This document shows, piece by piece, positions 35,773-45,823 of a stretch of 64,000 nucleotides of DNA. Where the stretch lies: NCBI GenBank assembly GCA_011947345.1, contig JAAVTG010000326.1, positions 1 through 64,000 of the forward strand, read 5' to 3'. The notes beneath the pieces are model-generated. The model was not told the DNA's origin and did not search any database. It saw only the letters and a program-made list of their open reading frames with translations. The position numbers and the translations under genes are program-made. This stretch comes from Phytophthora quininea (Eukaryota > Oomycota > Peronosporomycetes > Peronosporales > Peronosporaceae). Each line of letters begins with the position of its first letter. Positions within the stretch are counted from its first letter, which is position 1.

Positions 35773-36973
35773 ATGTCTCCAGCCATAAGCGGAGAGCGAG
35801 GTGTATCGGACGAAGTGGCAATGACCACTGCAAGCCTCGTCAACGGGGCAGGAGATGCTGGAAAGAGCCGCAAAGTCGCCAAAGCGGACCCACCCGACCT
35901 TAAAAGAACCACCGACGACGGAAACGACAGTGCGGGCGCTGCTGTTCGGGAGAATGAGGATGTGGCCAGATTCTCGGCTTCTCAGGTGAAAGCGAAGCTT
36001 GCCCAGGCTCGATACGAGGCCAAGGTGGCGGCAGATGCAGAGTTACTGGCTGCCCGGAAGGAGCTCGTGGAGCAGCGTTGCCAACTAGCAAAGTGTAAGA
36101 GGGAGAAAGAGAAGGCGGCTTCCAACTGTGATGATCTGCAAAGACGGTTGGACGCCGTACTGCAGGAGCATAAGCAGACGCTACGTGGAATGCGCGAGGA
36201 CATGCAACTGGAGATGCTGCTGGCGACGCTGGAAATGGAGAAGGCCACGAGGGAGAAGCTACACCAAGCCTTTGAGAAGCAGCAACAAGAGTTATCACAA
36301 GCGCAAGAGCGAGTTGAAAAGCTGGATTCGCAAGTTACCAGCTACCAAAAGACGGAGACGGCGTTGGCACAGTCAGTCGCGCACTTGCAGCATCGATTCG
36401 CCACCAAGGACCAGAAACGTACAGCGGCTGTAGAACACGAGCAGAAAGAATTGGTGGAGCAGCATGAGCAGGAGATGGCCTCCGTTCGGGAGGAGCTGGC
36501 AATCGTGCGACGCACAGAGCAAATGGCGCAGGGGCAGCTACTAAATCTTCAAAAGAGCACAGCACGCTGCTCGAAAGCACACAGAAAATGCAGCATTCCC
36601 AAGAAAGCGTAGCGACACATGAACACGAGCTGCTGGCCAAGATATCCAAGCTGGAAACGGAGAAGGCTGTTCTTCACAGTAAGGTGGAGCAAGTGCAGAA
36701 GGCGGACGCACATTTGCGTAGCCAGCTTCACTCTCAGAACGAGGAAATCGCAGCACTGCGACAGGAAAAGGAGGCGCTGCAGCGTGACAACAAGGAGCTG
36801 GGTGAGATCGCCAGCGACCTGATGCAAATGGCCGAGAGGCAACACGCAGATAACGTGAAACGAGGCATCAGTCCAGCAAGACCAGCCGGCGATACGACAG
36901 GGACTCCCTCCCACGACCAGGACGAAGTATTCTTGCAGAAACGAAAAAGCGGCTGCGGTTGTCTCTCGGCTAA
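35773..36973 (+). CDS. Long coiled-coil protein
   Basis: The ATG at 35773 opens the frame. A missing A near 36553 joins the 35773-36612 frame to the one that follows. A second missing A in GAAAAAG near 36950 would end it at a TAA at 36971-36973, giving 400 residues. Without this second repair the frame runs on antisense to the neighbouring gene, which seems unlikely. After about 60 polar residues almost all of the protein is heptad coiled coil (LAARKELVEQRCQLAKCKRE, LLAKISKLETEKAVLHSKV). It ends in a basic KRKKRLRL tail. The role may be cytoskeletal or scaffold; no family is recognised. Confidence 0.65.
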
Positions 36974-37034
36974 TTGCCCGCACTGTTTCGATTATCATGA
37001 ACTACCCGCACGAGCGGGCTTCCATCCACCAAAC

Positions 37035-38025
37035 TCACTGCCGCAAACTGACTGGGTCAGAGAAGCTCGAGTGGCGACTACTTTTTCCTTTCTATTAAAT
37101 CGCAAACAGTCATGCTCGTTAAGCAGCGTCAGTTGGGATGAGAAATCGGAGTTACGCACCTTTCGTTTCTTCTTCGACTTCTTCGTGGGACTAATCCGCT
37201 TGACAGGCTTGGGCTGCTTCGCCTTCTCCTTGTCCTCCTCCTCCTTTTCATCGTCATTGTCACCATCGCCCTCGTTATCGTTATCATCATCGTTATCGTT
37301 ATCATCGTCGTTGTGGACTGACACACTGGTAAATGCTGACACAACCACATCGTCGTCATCATCCAAAGGTTTCTTGGGCGACTTCTTCGCCTCGTTCGGC
37401 TTTGGGGGCGACGTTTTCTGCGCTGCTGGTTCCGGCTTGGGCGGAGACTCAGGCTTGGCAGCGGGTTTAGGAGGAGACGGAGCCTTCTCCACCGGCTTTG
37501 GATCGGGCTTTGTAACCTGAACTGGGGCCTGTTCCACGGGTTTCGGCGGGGACTCTGGCTTCGCTACCTGGACTGGTGCTTGCTTCGGCGGGGAGGCGCC
37601 TGTTCCACGGGTTTCGGGGAGGATCAGGCTTCACCACTGGCACTTGCTCCATGGGGGCGAGGGCGTTGGCTTCGCTGGCGATGGGGCCTTGATCACTGGG
37701 TCGGCCAGCGGCGTGGGGGTTTCTCGTTCAGCCCCAACAAATCCACGTTCTCCACAGGCTTCTTGGGCTGGGGCTTCGCTGGCACCTTGGACTTGGAGTC
37801 CGAAGCCGCGATTACGGCTGACGGTGCCTTGTACGTGCCGTTGGTCGAGTCCTTGTCGAGCTCCTTCTCTCTACGCGCAAAAGGACACGTACAACAGTTA
37901 GAAGAGAGACCAGAGAGGCCGACACTTTGCTCGTACACGTTCTTGCCGGCGCCATTCCGGCCCTTGGGCAGCAGCGCCTCGCTATCATCGAAGCGGTCGT
38001 CCTCACGGGACCAACAGCAGCCCAT
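37035..38025 (-). CDS. N-acylated, Pro/Lys-rich protein with PKP repeats
   Basis: The N-terminus MGCCWSRE fits dual lipidation: glycine-2 myristoylation and cysteine-3/4 palmitoylation, as in membrane-anchored signalling proteins. A 57-base GTGTCG...GTAGAG stretch near 37930-37874 has a branch-point-like TTCTAAC and could be an in-frame intron. The body is repeats such as PPKPVEQAPVQVTKPD, then an Asp-rich run with DNDDDNDNE, then KKSKKKRK. An intron at 37159-37092 would lead to the stop at 37035; if it is retained, the stop is at 36995. At least four one-base frame breaks in C and G runs (37560-37720) must be repaired. The function is unknown. Confidence 0.6.
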
Positions 38026-38151
38026 GGCAACGGTCGGCGTTCTTTTCGGCTTTGGATCCCGTGGCCGATCCGCTGGATCTCAGGTTGAAGTAGACCCACA
38101 CGCCGCCCCACAAGGAGTGCCACATCTGAGTTGACCTTTTAGTCGATCGCC
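38026..38151. promoter_or_regulatory. 126-base divergent intergenic region
   Basis: It lies between the start codons of the acylated Pro-rich protein and the four-helix membrane protein. TTGACCTTTTAGTCG just before 38152 is the only notable element; no consensus was recognised. Confidence 0.4.
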
Positions 38152-38595
38152 ATGCAGCGCTACGTGGGCTGGCGAGCTGCGCTCTGCCTGCTCAATTTGT
38201 CTGCCGCTGGCGTCACGGCACTGTTGCTGACGCTGCTGTTTGACTCGAACCCGTCACTGCGGCGTGAGTGTGGACTGGCCACGCTGGCGCTGTCCACGTT
38301 GCTGTCGCTGGTGTTTGCTTTGAGCGTGTGGGTGCTGCCGGAGCGACGCGTGGGCTGCGTCATGTTGTTCAACGCGCTGCTGTTCCTGCTTCTCTGTGTG
38401 GCGTTCCTGGTGGTGGGGATCGTGGTGACGACAGAGCGGCATTTAACGCTAGGGCTCCTGGAGCTGGGTCTTGCAGCGGAGATGCTGCTTGGCATCGCGT
38501 GCTGCAGAGCCTACAGCGTCAGAGTGAGGGACGACCTGGACAGGAAGGACGCACTCGAGATCTCGCACGAGCAGTTCGGGCTGGCAGAGTGGTGA
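38152..38595 (+). CDS. Four-helix integral membrane protein, 147 residues
   Basis: The frame is intronless and unbroken. There are four strongly hydrophobic segments, at about residues 9-30 (ALCLLNLSAAGVTALLLTLL), 43-65, 74-96 (LLFLLLCVAFLVVGIVV) and 101-120, with Arg-rich loops between. The C-terminal tail is acidic and ends in AEW. The topology recalls small tetraspan membrane proteins, but no signature is present. The start is the first ATG and follows the divergent promoter region. Confidence 0.7.
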   Translation: MQRYVGWRAALCLLNLSAAGVTALLLTLLFDSNPSLRRECGLATLALSTLLSLVFALSVWVLPERRVGCVMLFNALLFLLLCVAFLVVGIVVTTERHLTLGLLELGLAAEMLLGIACCRAYSVRVRDDLDRKDALEISHEQFGLAEW

Positions 38596-38639
38596 GTCGA
38601 CGAGGGTGGAGATTGACCGATACTTGCACAACGAGGATG

Positions 38640-38900
38640 AGGCTTGACCCGCCGACAAGCTTCCAGCAATAGCATGCTGTGCAGGATGTACAGCACGATG
38701 TTTGCAAGCACAATGTCTGAAGGCTCCGAGAGCGTCACATGTTGGTCGTGAGACCGCAGCCATGCTGCGCCACAAAGACCGCGAAGGTGACCAAGAGTCC
38801 AACTACGTCGAGCAGAAGCACGTTGTTTCATTTGGCGTCCAAACCGGAAGTAGCAGACACTGGGCTGAATGAGCTGAATGAGCGGAAAGCGCGAGAAATG
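38640..38900 (-). pseudogene. Possible fragment of a membrane protein, frame-broken
   Basis: Two overlapping frames each give a hydrophobic helix: LLLDVVGLLVTFAVFVAQ in one, and DIVLANIVLYILHSMLLLEA in the other after a shift near 38742. Together they could be a two-helix C-terminal fragment. No start or family is recognised, so it may be a remnant or the 3' part of an unseen gene. Confidence 0.25.
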
Positions 38901-39016
38901 CGGAACAGATCTGCAAACTAGTATTCTTGTTCACTGCTAGAATGCTTTGGTGCGGGACAGGGGTTCCTTTCCCAGAGAGAATTCTTCAAAAAGCAGCATT
39001 TTCGATTCCTGGTACG

Positions 39017-40531
39017 ATGTTGTTGGCGTTCAGCAAGTTGCTCCTGTTGCTAACGTGGTGTTTGCCGGACATATTGGTCTGTGAGCATCATGCGGATGCC
39101 ATGCCACAACTGTTGCAAGGTGCAAAGGCTGTCGTTGCGCTCAGGCCACTAGTCGGCAGCCACTGGAGTCTGTCCCCGAGAAGCAAGAGGCTTCCTGATA
39201 CACTTCAGATATCCCAACCTGGAGCAACGTTCATTGCCGTGAATTTTGGACGACTCGAGTTGATGCCTGGCGACAAGCTGATTGTGCGCGATCTCAACAG
39301 CACTACGATTTCAACAGTTACAGCAGCCAATGCCACCGCTTTAACCACGACAACCGCAACCAAATCACCATTGCTGCTGCTGCTATGGACGCACCCATTC
39401 ATGGTTGAAGGCGACACTGTAGTGATCCAGTATTATCCAAGTATCGTGACGGCGATGCTTACCCAACCTCAAGACCATCCAGTGGCGATCTTGGACTCCT
39501 ACAGCTATATTATCAGCAACATGACCAGGCTTCGAAACCCAAGAACGATACCAAACACACCGCCAAGCGCTGTCGAAGACATGGAGAGCACGATTGGATC
39601 CACGGACGAAGCCAAAGAAGCTGTGTGCTATCGCAAGAGTCAGCCCAAAATGTACGCGAGGGCCCGGCCAGTGGCGAGATTGATGATTCGCAGCGAGCAG
39701 AGCCCTCAAAGTCAAAGCCAGACATTTGAACAAAGCACGTGGGCTTTCTGCACAGGCTGGCTGATAGGCCGTGGAAACTACTTGCTGACAAACCATCACT
39801 GCTTGAAAGATGCAGCAGTCATCGACAACTCGAGCAAGTTATCCACAGTCGACACAGCACGAGAGGATTTGATATCCAGTACTATATCTCGGTTGCGGCC
39901 TCACCGTTCCCCAAGTAATAAGACTGACCAAGAAGTAGAAGCGGTCGTAAGCTTCATGGCTGAGACCAAATCATGCCGCGAGACGGGGTTCATGGGCGAA
40001 AAAGTCGGTGTTGTGGAGGCTACTCGTGCCGTTGTCGTAACAGATAACTCAGAGCTGGACTATGCGTTGCTGCGCGTACTCGTGAACAACTCGGCAACCA
40101 ACCTTGACGATCGATACGGGTACTTGCGGCTTCGGGCTTCAGGTCCAGTGGACGGAGAGGAGATATACATCCCTCAACATCCTCGCGGCGAGCCAAAAGA
40201 AATAGCTGCTACGAAAGACGGCAAGCCCACGGTCATTGAGATACCAACAGCTAGCTCAACGGGTTCCAACTCTTGGAAATATCCACTCCGTCGCGATACT
40301 GAAGTTGACCCAACGGTGTTCTATAACGCCGATACGGAGCCTGGGTCATCTGGATCTCCTGTGCTTAGCCGCGAAGATAACACGGTGGTGGCATTGCATC
40401 GCGCAGGAAGTGCTGAACTCGCTCAATCGAGTTTGTCGACGGAGCCGTTCAACATTGGTATTCGCACGGACTTTATCGCGAATGACCTTCGACAGCGCAA
40501 CGTTCTGCCCCGGAGCGCATTGGTGTCGTGA
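39017..40531 (+). CDS. Secreted trypsin-fold serine protease
   Basis: The frame is unbroken, with 504 residues from the ATG at 39017. That ATG starts a signal peptide (MLLAFSKLLLLLTWCLP); an upstream in-frame ATG at 38942 is possible. Residues about 25-140 form a beta-rich, Thr-rich domain with LELMPGDKLIVRDL, reminiscent of CUB-type folds found ahead of oomycete proteases. The protease domain has CTGWLIGRGNYLLTNHHC (catalytic His about 258), SELDYALLRV (Asp about 348) and EPGSSGSPVL (Ser about 443). The triad is complete, so activity is likely. There are several Asn-x-Ser/Thr sites. It should act outside the cell. No zymogen cleavage site is obvious. Confidence 0.85.
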   Translation: MLLAFSKLLLLLTWCLPDILVCEHHADAMPQLLQGAKAVVALRPLVGSHWSLSPRSKRLPDTLQISQPGATFIAVNFGRLELMPGDKLIVRDLNSTTISTVTAANATALTTTTATKSPLLLLLWTHPFMVEGDTVVIQYYPSIVTAMLTQPQDHPVAILDSYSYIISNMTRLRNPRTIPNTPPSAVEDMESTIGSTDEAKEAVCYRKSQPKMYARARPVARLMIRSEQSPQSQSQTFEQSTWAFCTGWLIGRGNYLLTNHHCLKDAAVIDNSSKLSTVDTAREDLISSTISRLRPHRSPSNKTDQEVEAVVSFMAETKSCRETGFMGEKVGVVEATRAVVVTDNSELDYALLRVLVNNSATNLDDRYGYLRLRASGPVDGEEIYIPQHPRGEPKEIAATKDGKPTVIEIPTASSTGSNSWKYPLRRDTEVDPTVFYNADTEPGSSGSPVLSREDNTVVALHRAGSAELAQSSLSTEPFNIGIRTDFIANDLRQRNVLPRSALVS

Positions 40532-40614
40532 TCAAGTACCCGCTTGTTGAACAAGCCCCTCCGGATTAATGATTTGCTTGACCACTTTTGCTGAAAATTT
40601 CAATTGAGTTCATT

Positions 40615-42469
40615 TCACTTTTGAAGCAACAACGGAATAAATGCCACCCCACTGCCGAGTCTGCTGTATTGTCGAGTGATAGCTGTGTAGGATGGCTCAG
40701 CTTTTGCTCGACAAAATGCCGGAGAAGACTATTTCGCGTCAACGCTTGACCCGTGCCGATCATACTGAAAGAAGCACAAACCACGGTCAGGAAAGACAAT
40801 CCAGCACATTTAGCGAAGCTGTACGTACGGCTGGCAAAGGAGATCGTCCCGCAAATCACTTGGAACCATATTAAAAATGTTGTCGATTAATCCGCGGCAA
40901 ATGGAAGCGCTGATGTCGCCTAAACTCCAATTGTTGGCTTGGAGCTGTTCAATGCTGCCCTTTACGGACGGTGTTGCCCATTCTCCGAAGAGTGTGGGGA
41001 AAACTTCAGGTCTGTGTTTAGCTTTGAATGGCCCAAAGCGATCAGCTGCGCATACATGGCATCTTCCGTGACGAGATCTGCCGTTGGGTTTAGCACTAGA
41101 AGCTGTCTGCTCCACTCTTGGCACTGTTTCATGAACCATTCAAATATGTTTCCACTGTATCGCGGAGCGGCCGTCAGTTTGACGATTAGAATTGCAGGCC
41201 GGTTCGACCATTGCACGCACAACTTACCCCGATTTTGACCCAGCGACACCAAGGAACCAGTTGTCCGACAGAAAGGGCCTAACTTCGAAGCTCAAGATGT
41301 TGTTTCCCCGAAATTTTTCAGCTCCTCCGCATCTTCTGCAGTTAGCACCAGGGCTAACTGCGAAGCCGATCCGATGCTTAGCACTATTGGATCCAGTACG
41401 TAGTCAGACGCAAAATCGTAACCGAGTTGTGCAATGTACATACCTGATGTGCGCGATAGATTGAAATCCTCGGGGCTTCTAGTCTGCGCAATGGTGGTCA
41501 TGACAGCACAAGGATTATCACCCATCGGGAGATACACTGGCACTCCATTTGGGAGACCTAGAATCGCTGAGACTTCGGTAGTCTGGCCCATGATCGCGCC
41601 AGGGTCTTTTACAGTTGGAAGGACATGCAGGGGAGCCCAAGCGCCTGCACACTACAAAACGATTTTGTCAGTCTAATCCATCCGCCCACGACTCCATAGC
41701 TACCGTTCGCGTACGTTCGAGGATTCCAATTTTTCGTGTTAATGTCGAATCCTCCCCAGCTGAAGGCATCAGTCGTGTCAATGCAGTTATGAGACGGAAG
41801 CGAGTGGCCACAGAGCGCAAACGCGACGAAATCATGAATAGTGCCGCACGTGTCGAAGCGTGCGATATCCTGTGGTCTCTCCTCCAGCATACAAGCAAAT
41901 GTAGCAAGCCCGTGACCAGTGGCTATCCGAGATGATAAAGTGCTGCCACCATTGTCATTCGTACCACTCAACGACGTCGTAGTATTAGCGAGCTCAATCT
42001 TAGCTCGCCACTCATCTAAGCGAGTTGGTGTGCAGCGTTGATCCATAAAAGTAATGTATGAGCTCCATGGTCGGATGGGAGTACTGCTAGCACACACTCC
42101 CGATAAGAGCTCATTACACGCCACGCGCACCGAGTCGCATTTCCACCATAGTATACCATGCATCTGCAACACGTTCACAAACCCACACGTGTTATAAACG
42201 ACCGAGGGCAACCGCGCCACCTTTCCAACGTTTGTGACTTACCACCCCACAGATACCGACAGAGCGGATCCTTTTCCGCAACGGCATTGGTATTTCTCGA
42301 ATGGCTTTTGCACCGCTAGCAGCACATTGTCCACATTGCGCTCATCCTTGCCAAGTTGTTTGTCCACCTCGTCCATTTCCACAGCCGCGCTTGAAGTTGC
42401 CAAGATGCCACCGGTGGTGGAACATACGGCGCATTTGACGCATTTCAACCCGAGATCCATCCCGAACAT
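40615..42469 (-). CDS. Sedoheptulokinase-like FGGY carbohydrate kinase (leftward paralogue)
   Basis: It begins FGMDLGLKCVKCAV (phosphate-binding region 1) and has SVGICGV/MHGILWW across the first intron (42242-42164). Further features are TGHGLATFACMLEE, CGTIHDFVAFALCGH, PVYLPMGDNPCAV, NNWSLGDISASICRGL and a final MIGTGQAL. The paralogue at 43276-45098 aligns throughout. FGGY kinases transfer phosphate from ATP to a sugar; this clade resembles sedoheptulokinase, which feeds the pentose phosphate pathway. The GTT found in most FGGY kinases after the first Asp (DIGTT in the paralogue) is changed to DLGLK here, so catalysis may be altered. At least five one-base frame breaks look like homopolymer deletions. 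The frame continues upstream past the ATG at 42469 into the DNA-binding ORF. Confidence 0.75.
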
Positions 42470-42648
42470 GCAGTCTCTCGGTGGACCACCACCAAGGCCA
42501 GTATTTGTCAGTTCCGGTGTCGTAGTTGCGCCCTCAAACTCGAGATCAATGCCCAAACTCTGATTTTGGTTCGTCGCATTAACAGCAGCAGCAGCAGCAG
42601 CCTGTTCAACCACTGAGCTGGCCACTGCCAATTCCCCGAGCGTCGTCA

Positions 42649-43143
42649 CTACCTCGCCTCTAGATCCAGATCGACGTCTCTTTTGGTAGATCCACGCGTC
42701 GCCAGCTTGTTCCTCCGCTTAAAGTTGCTGATGTAGCCCTTGGACGCCCGGAAGTCCGCGATGCCCTGCTCCGCCGCCAGGTCGCGCGCCTTCTCCTGCA
42801 TCTCTCTTTCCGTGGTGCGCTCGCCGCGCTCTCTGCGGCTCTCCACCCACAGAAGCAGCGCGTCGTCCACCGCCTCGTGGGTGGGTTTGCGTCCACAGCC
42901 GAGCTTCAGTTGCGCGCCGTCGGTGTGTGCCACGGCAGCCTCCAGCTCCGCGCGGTGCGTCAGCCATTTGCGCACCATGGACGGTGTCACGCCATGTCGG
43001 TCCGCCACGTCCTGCGCCGGCGCCCCGCCCGCCAGTTCCTGCACCACCGTCAGCTTGAACGAGGCCGAGTAGCTCCGCCGCGTCGCCATCTCGCGCCTAG
43101 CTTCGGGGAAATGGACACCCTCGATTGTGAAGATTTTCGCCAA
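42649..43143 (-). CDS. psq/CENP-B-type helix-turn-helix DNA-binding protein
   Basis: The frame has 164 residues from the ATG at 43143, or 146 from the ATG at 43089. The first helix-turn-helix is in RRSYSASFKLTVVQEL to HGVTPSMVRKWLTHR. The second, CENP-B/Tc5-like, runs from CGRKPTHEAVDDALLLWVES to the SKGYISNFKRRNKL recognition helix. Such pairs make up the N-terminal DNA-binding half of pogo/Tigger transposases and of host proteins derived from them. No DDE catalytic domain follows. The stop TAG at 42649 sits right after GAGGCGAGG, and one added G would read through into the linker and kinase frame. It is therefore either a separate domesticated DNA-binding gene or the N-terminus of a fusion. 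Confidence 0.7.
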   Translation of the reverse strand: MAKIFTIEGVHFPEARREMATRRSYSASFKLTVVQELAGGAPAQDVADRHGVTPSMVRKWLTHRAELEAAVAHTDGAQLKLGCGRKPTHEAVDDALLLWVESRRERGERTTEREMQEKARDLAAEQGIADFRASKGYISNFKRRNKLATRGSTKRDVDLDLEAR

Positions 43144-43275
43144 TCAAACTGAGCCGAGGTTTCATACTGTCTGATTCAGACACGGTAATAGGCTCGGGTA
43201 GAGGGAGTGTCGACACGTACGCTGCCTTGCTGGCCGGACGACGGCGCGCGGATCAGCAGCTTCGTGAGGACTGAC
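43144..43275. promoter_or_regulatory. 132-base divergent intergenic region (DNA-binding/kinase locus and kinase paralogue)
   Basis: It separates the start codons of the leftward helix-turn-helix ORF and the rightward kinase. TCATACTGTCTGATTCAG near 43166 is the only visible initiator-like word. Confidence 0.4.
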
Positions 43276-45098
43276 ATGGCACTGCCGGGGGACGTGAGAT
43301 CACCGGGGGTGACGAGAGCCCACTGCTGTTTGGTTTGGATATCGGGACTACTGCGATCAAGTGTGTTATGGTGGATGCTACCAGTGGACAGACTGTAGAC
43401 GTAGCCAACGTCTCGCTTGGTGACGTGGTTGTGCCGGGGAAGTCCGGTGGAGACACAGTGCAGGCGAAACAAGGTGTGCAAAATGTGGAGCAGGTGCTGC
43501 TGGCCGTGCAACGGGCCATCACGATGCTGCGCGAGGAGGCACGACAACGAGTTACTTCTGTCGGGATCTGCGGTCAGATGCATGGCATTTTGTGGTGGTG
43601 TAGCCATGCTGTGCATGCAGCGGCGGAGAATTTGCTATCGTTTAACGGGGACGGTGGAGACAATGATGGTGACACGGATATGGTTGAGCCTGCGTGGAGT
43701 GAATTGGTAACCTGGCAAGACCAGCGCTGCTCGCCAGCGTTTCTATCACAATGCCAGGAAAAGTTCATAGCGTCTCAGGCGACAGCACTGCGCAAGCGAT
43801 CAACCTAGCTTCTGGTTATGGTCTTGCGACGTTTGCACACACCGTGGAGAATTCCCCGCGCACTTTGGTCAGCATGGATGCGTGTGGCACGATTCACGAC
43901 TTTGTTGCCTTTGTATTGTGTGGCCACACGCTTCCGAGTGAAACTTTTATGGACACCACAGACGCTCACAGTTGGGGAGGCTTCGACTTGCAATCGCACG
44001 ATTGGGATGCCAGCGTGCTGCGGGCACTGCAGATACCGTCATCGATGCTGCCATCGGTCAAGAAGCCAGGAACCTCAATTGGCTGCACTACGAATGGAAT
44101 AACCAGTTTCGGCTTGCCCATGGATAAACCCGTGTTCGTTCCTATGGGCGACCACCCTTGCTCTGTGCTGGCCGCACTGGCGCAGCGGCAAGGACAAATG
44201 GACAGTAGCGATTCCAGTCTCACATGTAAGTCGTTGCAACTATTGAGGTTGATCATTTTGTTGCACATTGACTGATCATCGTTGAAAACCTGCATTTGCC
44301 GTTCTCACAGTGATTAACATTGGAACGTCGGCGCAAATGGCCATGGTGTTGACGGGGAGTCTGTCGCGAAGCTAAAATCAAACCCCGCCGAATCCGCGAG
44401 CTCGAGCTTTGAAGTGCGGCCATTCCTGTTTGAAGACCGCTACCTTGGCGTCGCAGCCTCTCTCTCCGGGTTCGTTCGCTTGTTGATTTTACTCACCCGG
44501 CACTGGTGACGACTACTGACAGGCATGTTTTGGTAGCGGCAACACGTTTGCGTGGTTGGTTCATCAGTGGCAACACTGGGTCGAGGACATGGGACACGCT
44601 GCAGCTCATAGCGATGGCGACGCTGAGGCGCAGCGCGAAGCTGCCGTCTACGAGCGGCTGATTGCACTGGGAATTCAGCACGAGGACACGGAACTAGTGT
44701 TCGTGCCGACGCTGAACGGCGAGCGTGCAGACCCCAGCGGTACCGGAAGTATCCAGGGCCTGCGCATGGACAATTGGAGTATGGGCGACATCAGTGCTTC
44801 GCTGTCGCGCGGACTGGTGGACAATCTCTTCGCTATGATTCCGTCAGAGCTGCAGTATTTGGCAGCGGCCCAACCGTACGTCGCCTTATGATCGTTGTTC
44901 TTGGGAAGAATTTAAATGCAGTGCTAACAAACAATGGTGTATCACTGCAGGATGATCGGTACAGGCAATGCGCTGGTGCGGAACGCGCTGCTGCAGCGGT
45001 GTCTGCTCAAGCGTCTGACGGACCCACATCTTTTGCAGCTCCAGACGGCTGCGGACGCTGCTGTGGGTGCTGCCCTCGCACCGTCGCTGCTGTTGTGA
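43276..45098 (+). CDS. Sedoheptulokinase-like FGGY carbohydrate kinase (rightward paralogue)
   Basis: Exons are 43276-44225, 44311-44469, 44537-44875 and 44951-45098. The length is exact (532 residues) after adding one base at each of GGGGG near 43292, AAAA near 43757 and about 44368. Motifs in order: GLDIGTTAIKCVMVD (phosphate 1), SVGICGQMHGILWW, TWQDQRC, YGLATFAHTVE, CGTIHDFVAF, MGDHPCSV, NIGTSAQMAMV (phosphate 2), NNWS-equivalent NWSMGDISASLSRGL (adenosine site) and MIGTGNALVRN, with a C-terminal ADAAVGAALA. All catalytic motifs seem intact. By analogy it phosphorylates sedoheptulose or a related ketose in the cytosol. Head-to-head placement with a more diverged paralogue suggests an inverted duplication. 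Confidence 0.85.
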
Positions 45099-45228
45099 GT
45101 GTGCAGATCGTGGACATGGGCCTAGTTTTGAAGAAGGAGCGAAAACAAAGACAACTTTCACCCCATTAATAATTGAACCAGTACTATTGATACAGCAGGG
45201 CCCATCGGAGACCTGCACGTCGATGCAC

Positions 45229-45723
45229 TCAATGCCGCTTCCTGGACAATGAACGGCGCTGTTGACTGCCGACCCACCTCAGCACCCGCTCGTCCATCAA
45301 GGCTGGAACCCTGTTTACCGATTGCTGACGACGCCTGCCGGGCTGCTCGACGGCCGTTCTCAGCTGTTCCGGCGGTCGACTCGGCAAGGCGGCGGGGTGT
45401 GGCCGCCCGTGGGCGCCCGGCGAGGACAGCAGGAACACCAACAGGCCGACGTCTGCAAGCAGCGCCACCGCGCCAAGACAAAAAGAGCGACACACTAGCA
45501 TTACAAATCTACCACTGCTCAGCAGCTTTGTGTTAAACCACCCGTGCAGGTAGCAAACAGATCCAAACCAAGCAACAGTGGCCCCACCAAGCAGCACCAG
45601 CAGCGCAAACGCGAGCTCGAACGCGTGGATCGACAGCGCCTCGCCGAGCTTCCCGCAGCAGAACCAGGTCTCTCGCATCCGACACGTGACAGCCAGCCAC
45701 AGCGCTGGCGGCCGAGCCAGCAT
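45229..45723 (-). CDS. Small multi-helix membrane protein, function unkn
   Basis: The ATG at 45723 gives 164 residues. Hydrophobic segments are FELAFALLVLLGGATVAWFG (about residues 38-57), SGRFVMLVCRSFCLGAVALLA and VGLLVFLL, followed by a basic, Pro/Arg-rich C-terminus without a domain. Another frame upstream (start at 45790, MSTAPPLQGG...) could supply a different N-terminus if a frame break exists near 45720. The downstream gap to 45098 and the poor tail make it uncertain. No family is recognised. Confidence 0.45.
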   Translation of the reverse strand: MLARPPALWLAVTCRMRETWFCCGKLGEALSIHAFELAFALLVLLGGATVAWFGSVCYLHGWFNTKLLSSGRFVMLVCRSFCLGAVALLADVGLLVFLLSSPGAHGRPHPAALPSRPPEQLRTAVEQPGRRRQQSVNRVPALMDERVLRWVGSQQRRSLSRKRH

Positions 45724-45823
45724 CTGCTTCGACCTCAAGCTGCAGGGATCGCCGCGATATGCGCCCGCCTTGTAGAGGAGGGGCCGTTGACATCTTGCGT
45801 TTTGTATGCTCGCGCCGACCAAT

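Noticed and set aside
36974..37520. Rightward continuation of the coiled-coil frame into Ser/Phe-rich sequence
   Set aside because: This part is antisense to the acylated Pro-rich gene and gives Ser/Phe runs from its Glu/Lys/Asp codons. A single missing A explains the lost stop.
42740..43072. 110-codon plus-strand frame opposite the helix-turn-helix ORF
   Set aside because: It is a Ser/Cys/Arg-rich shadow; the minus strand has two recognisable DNA-binding motifs.
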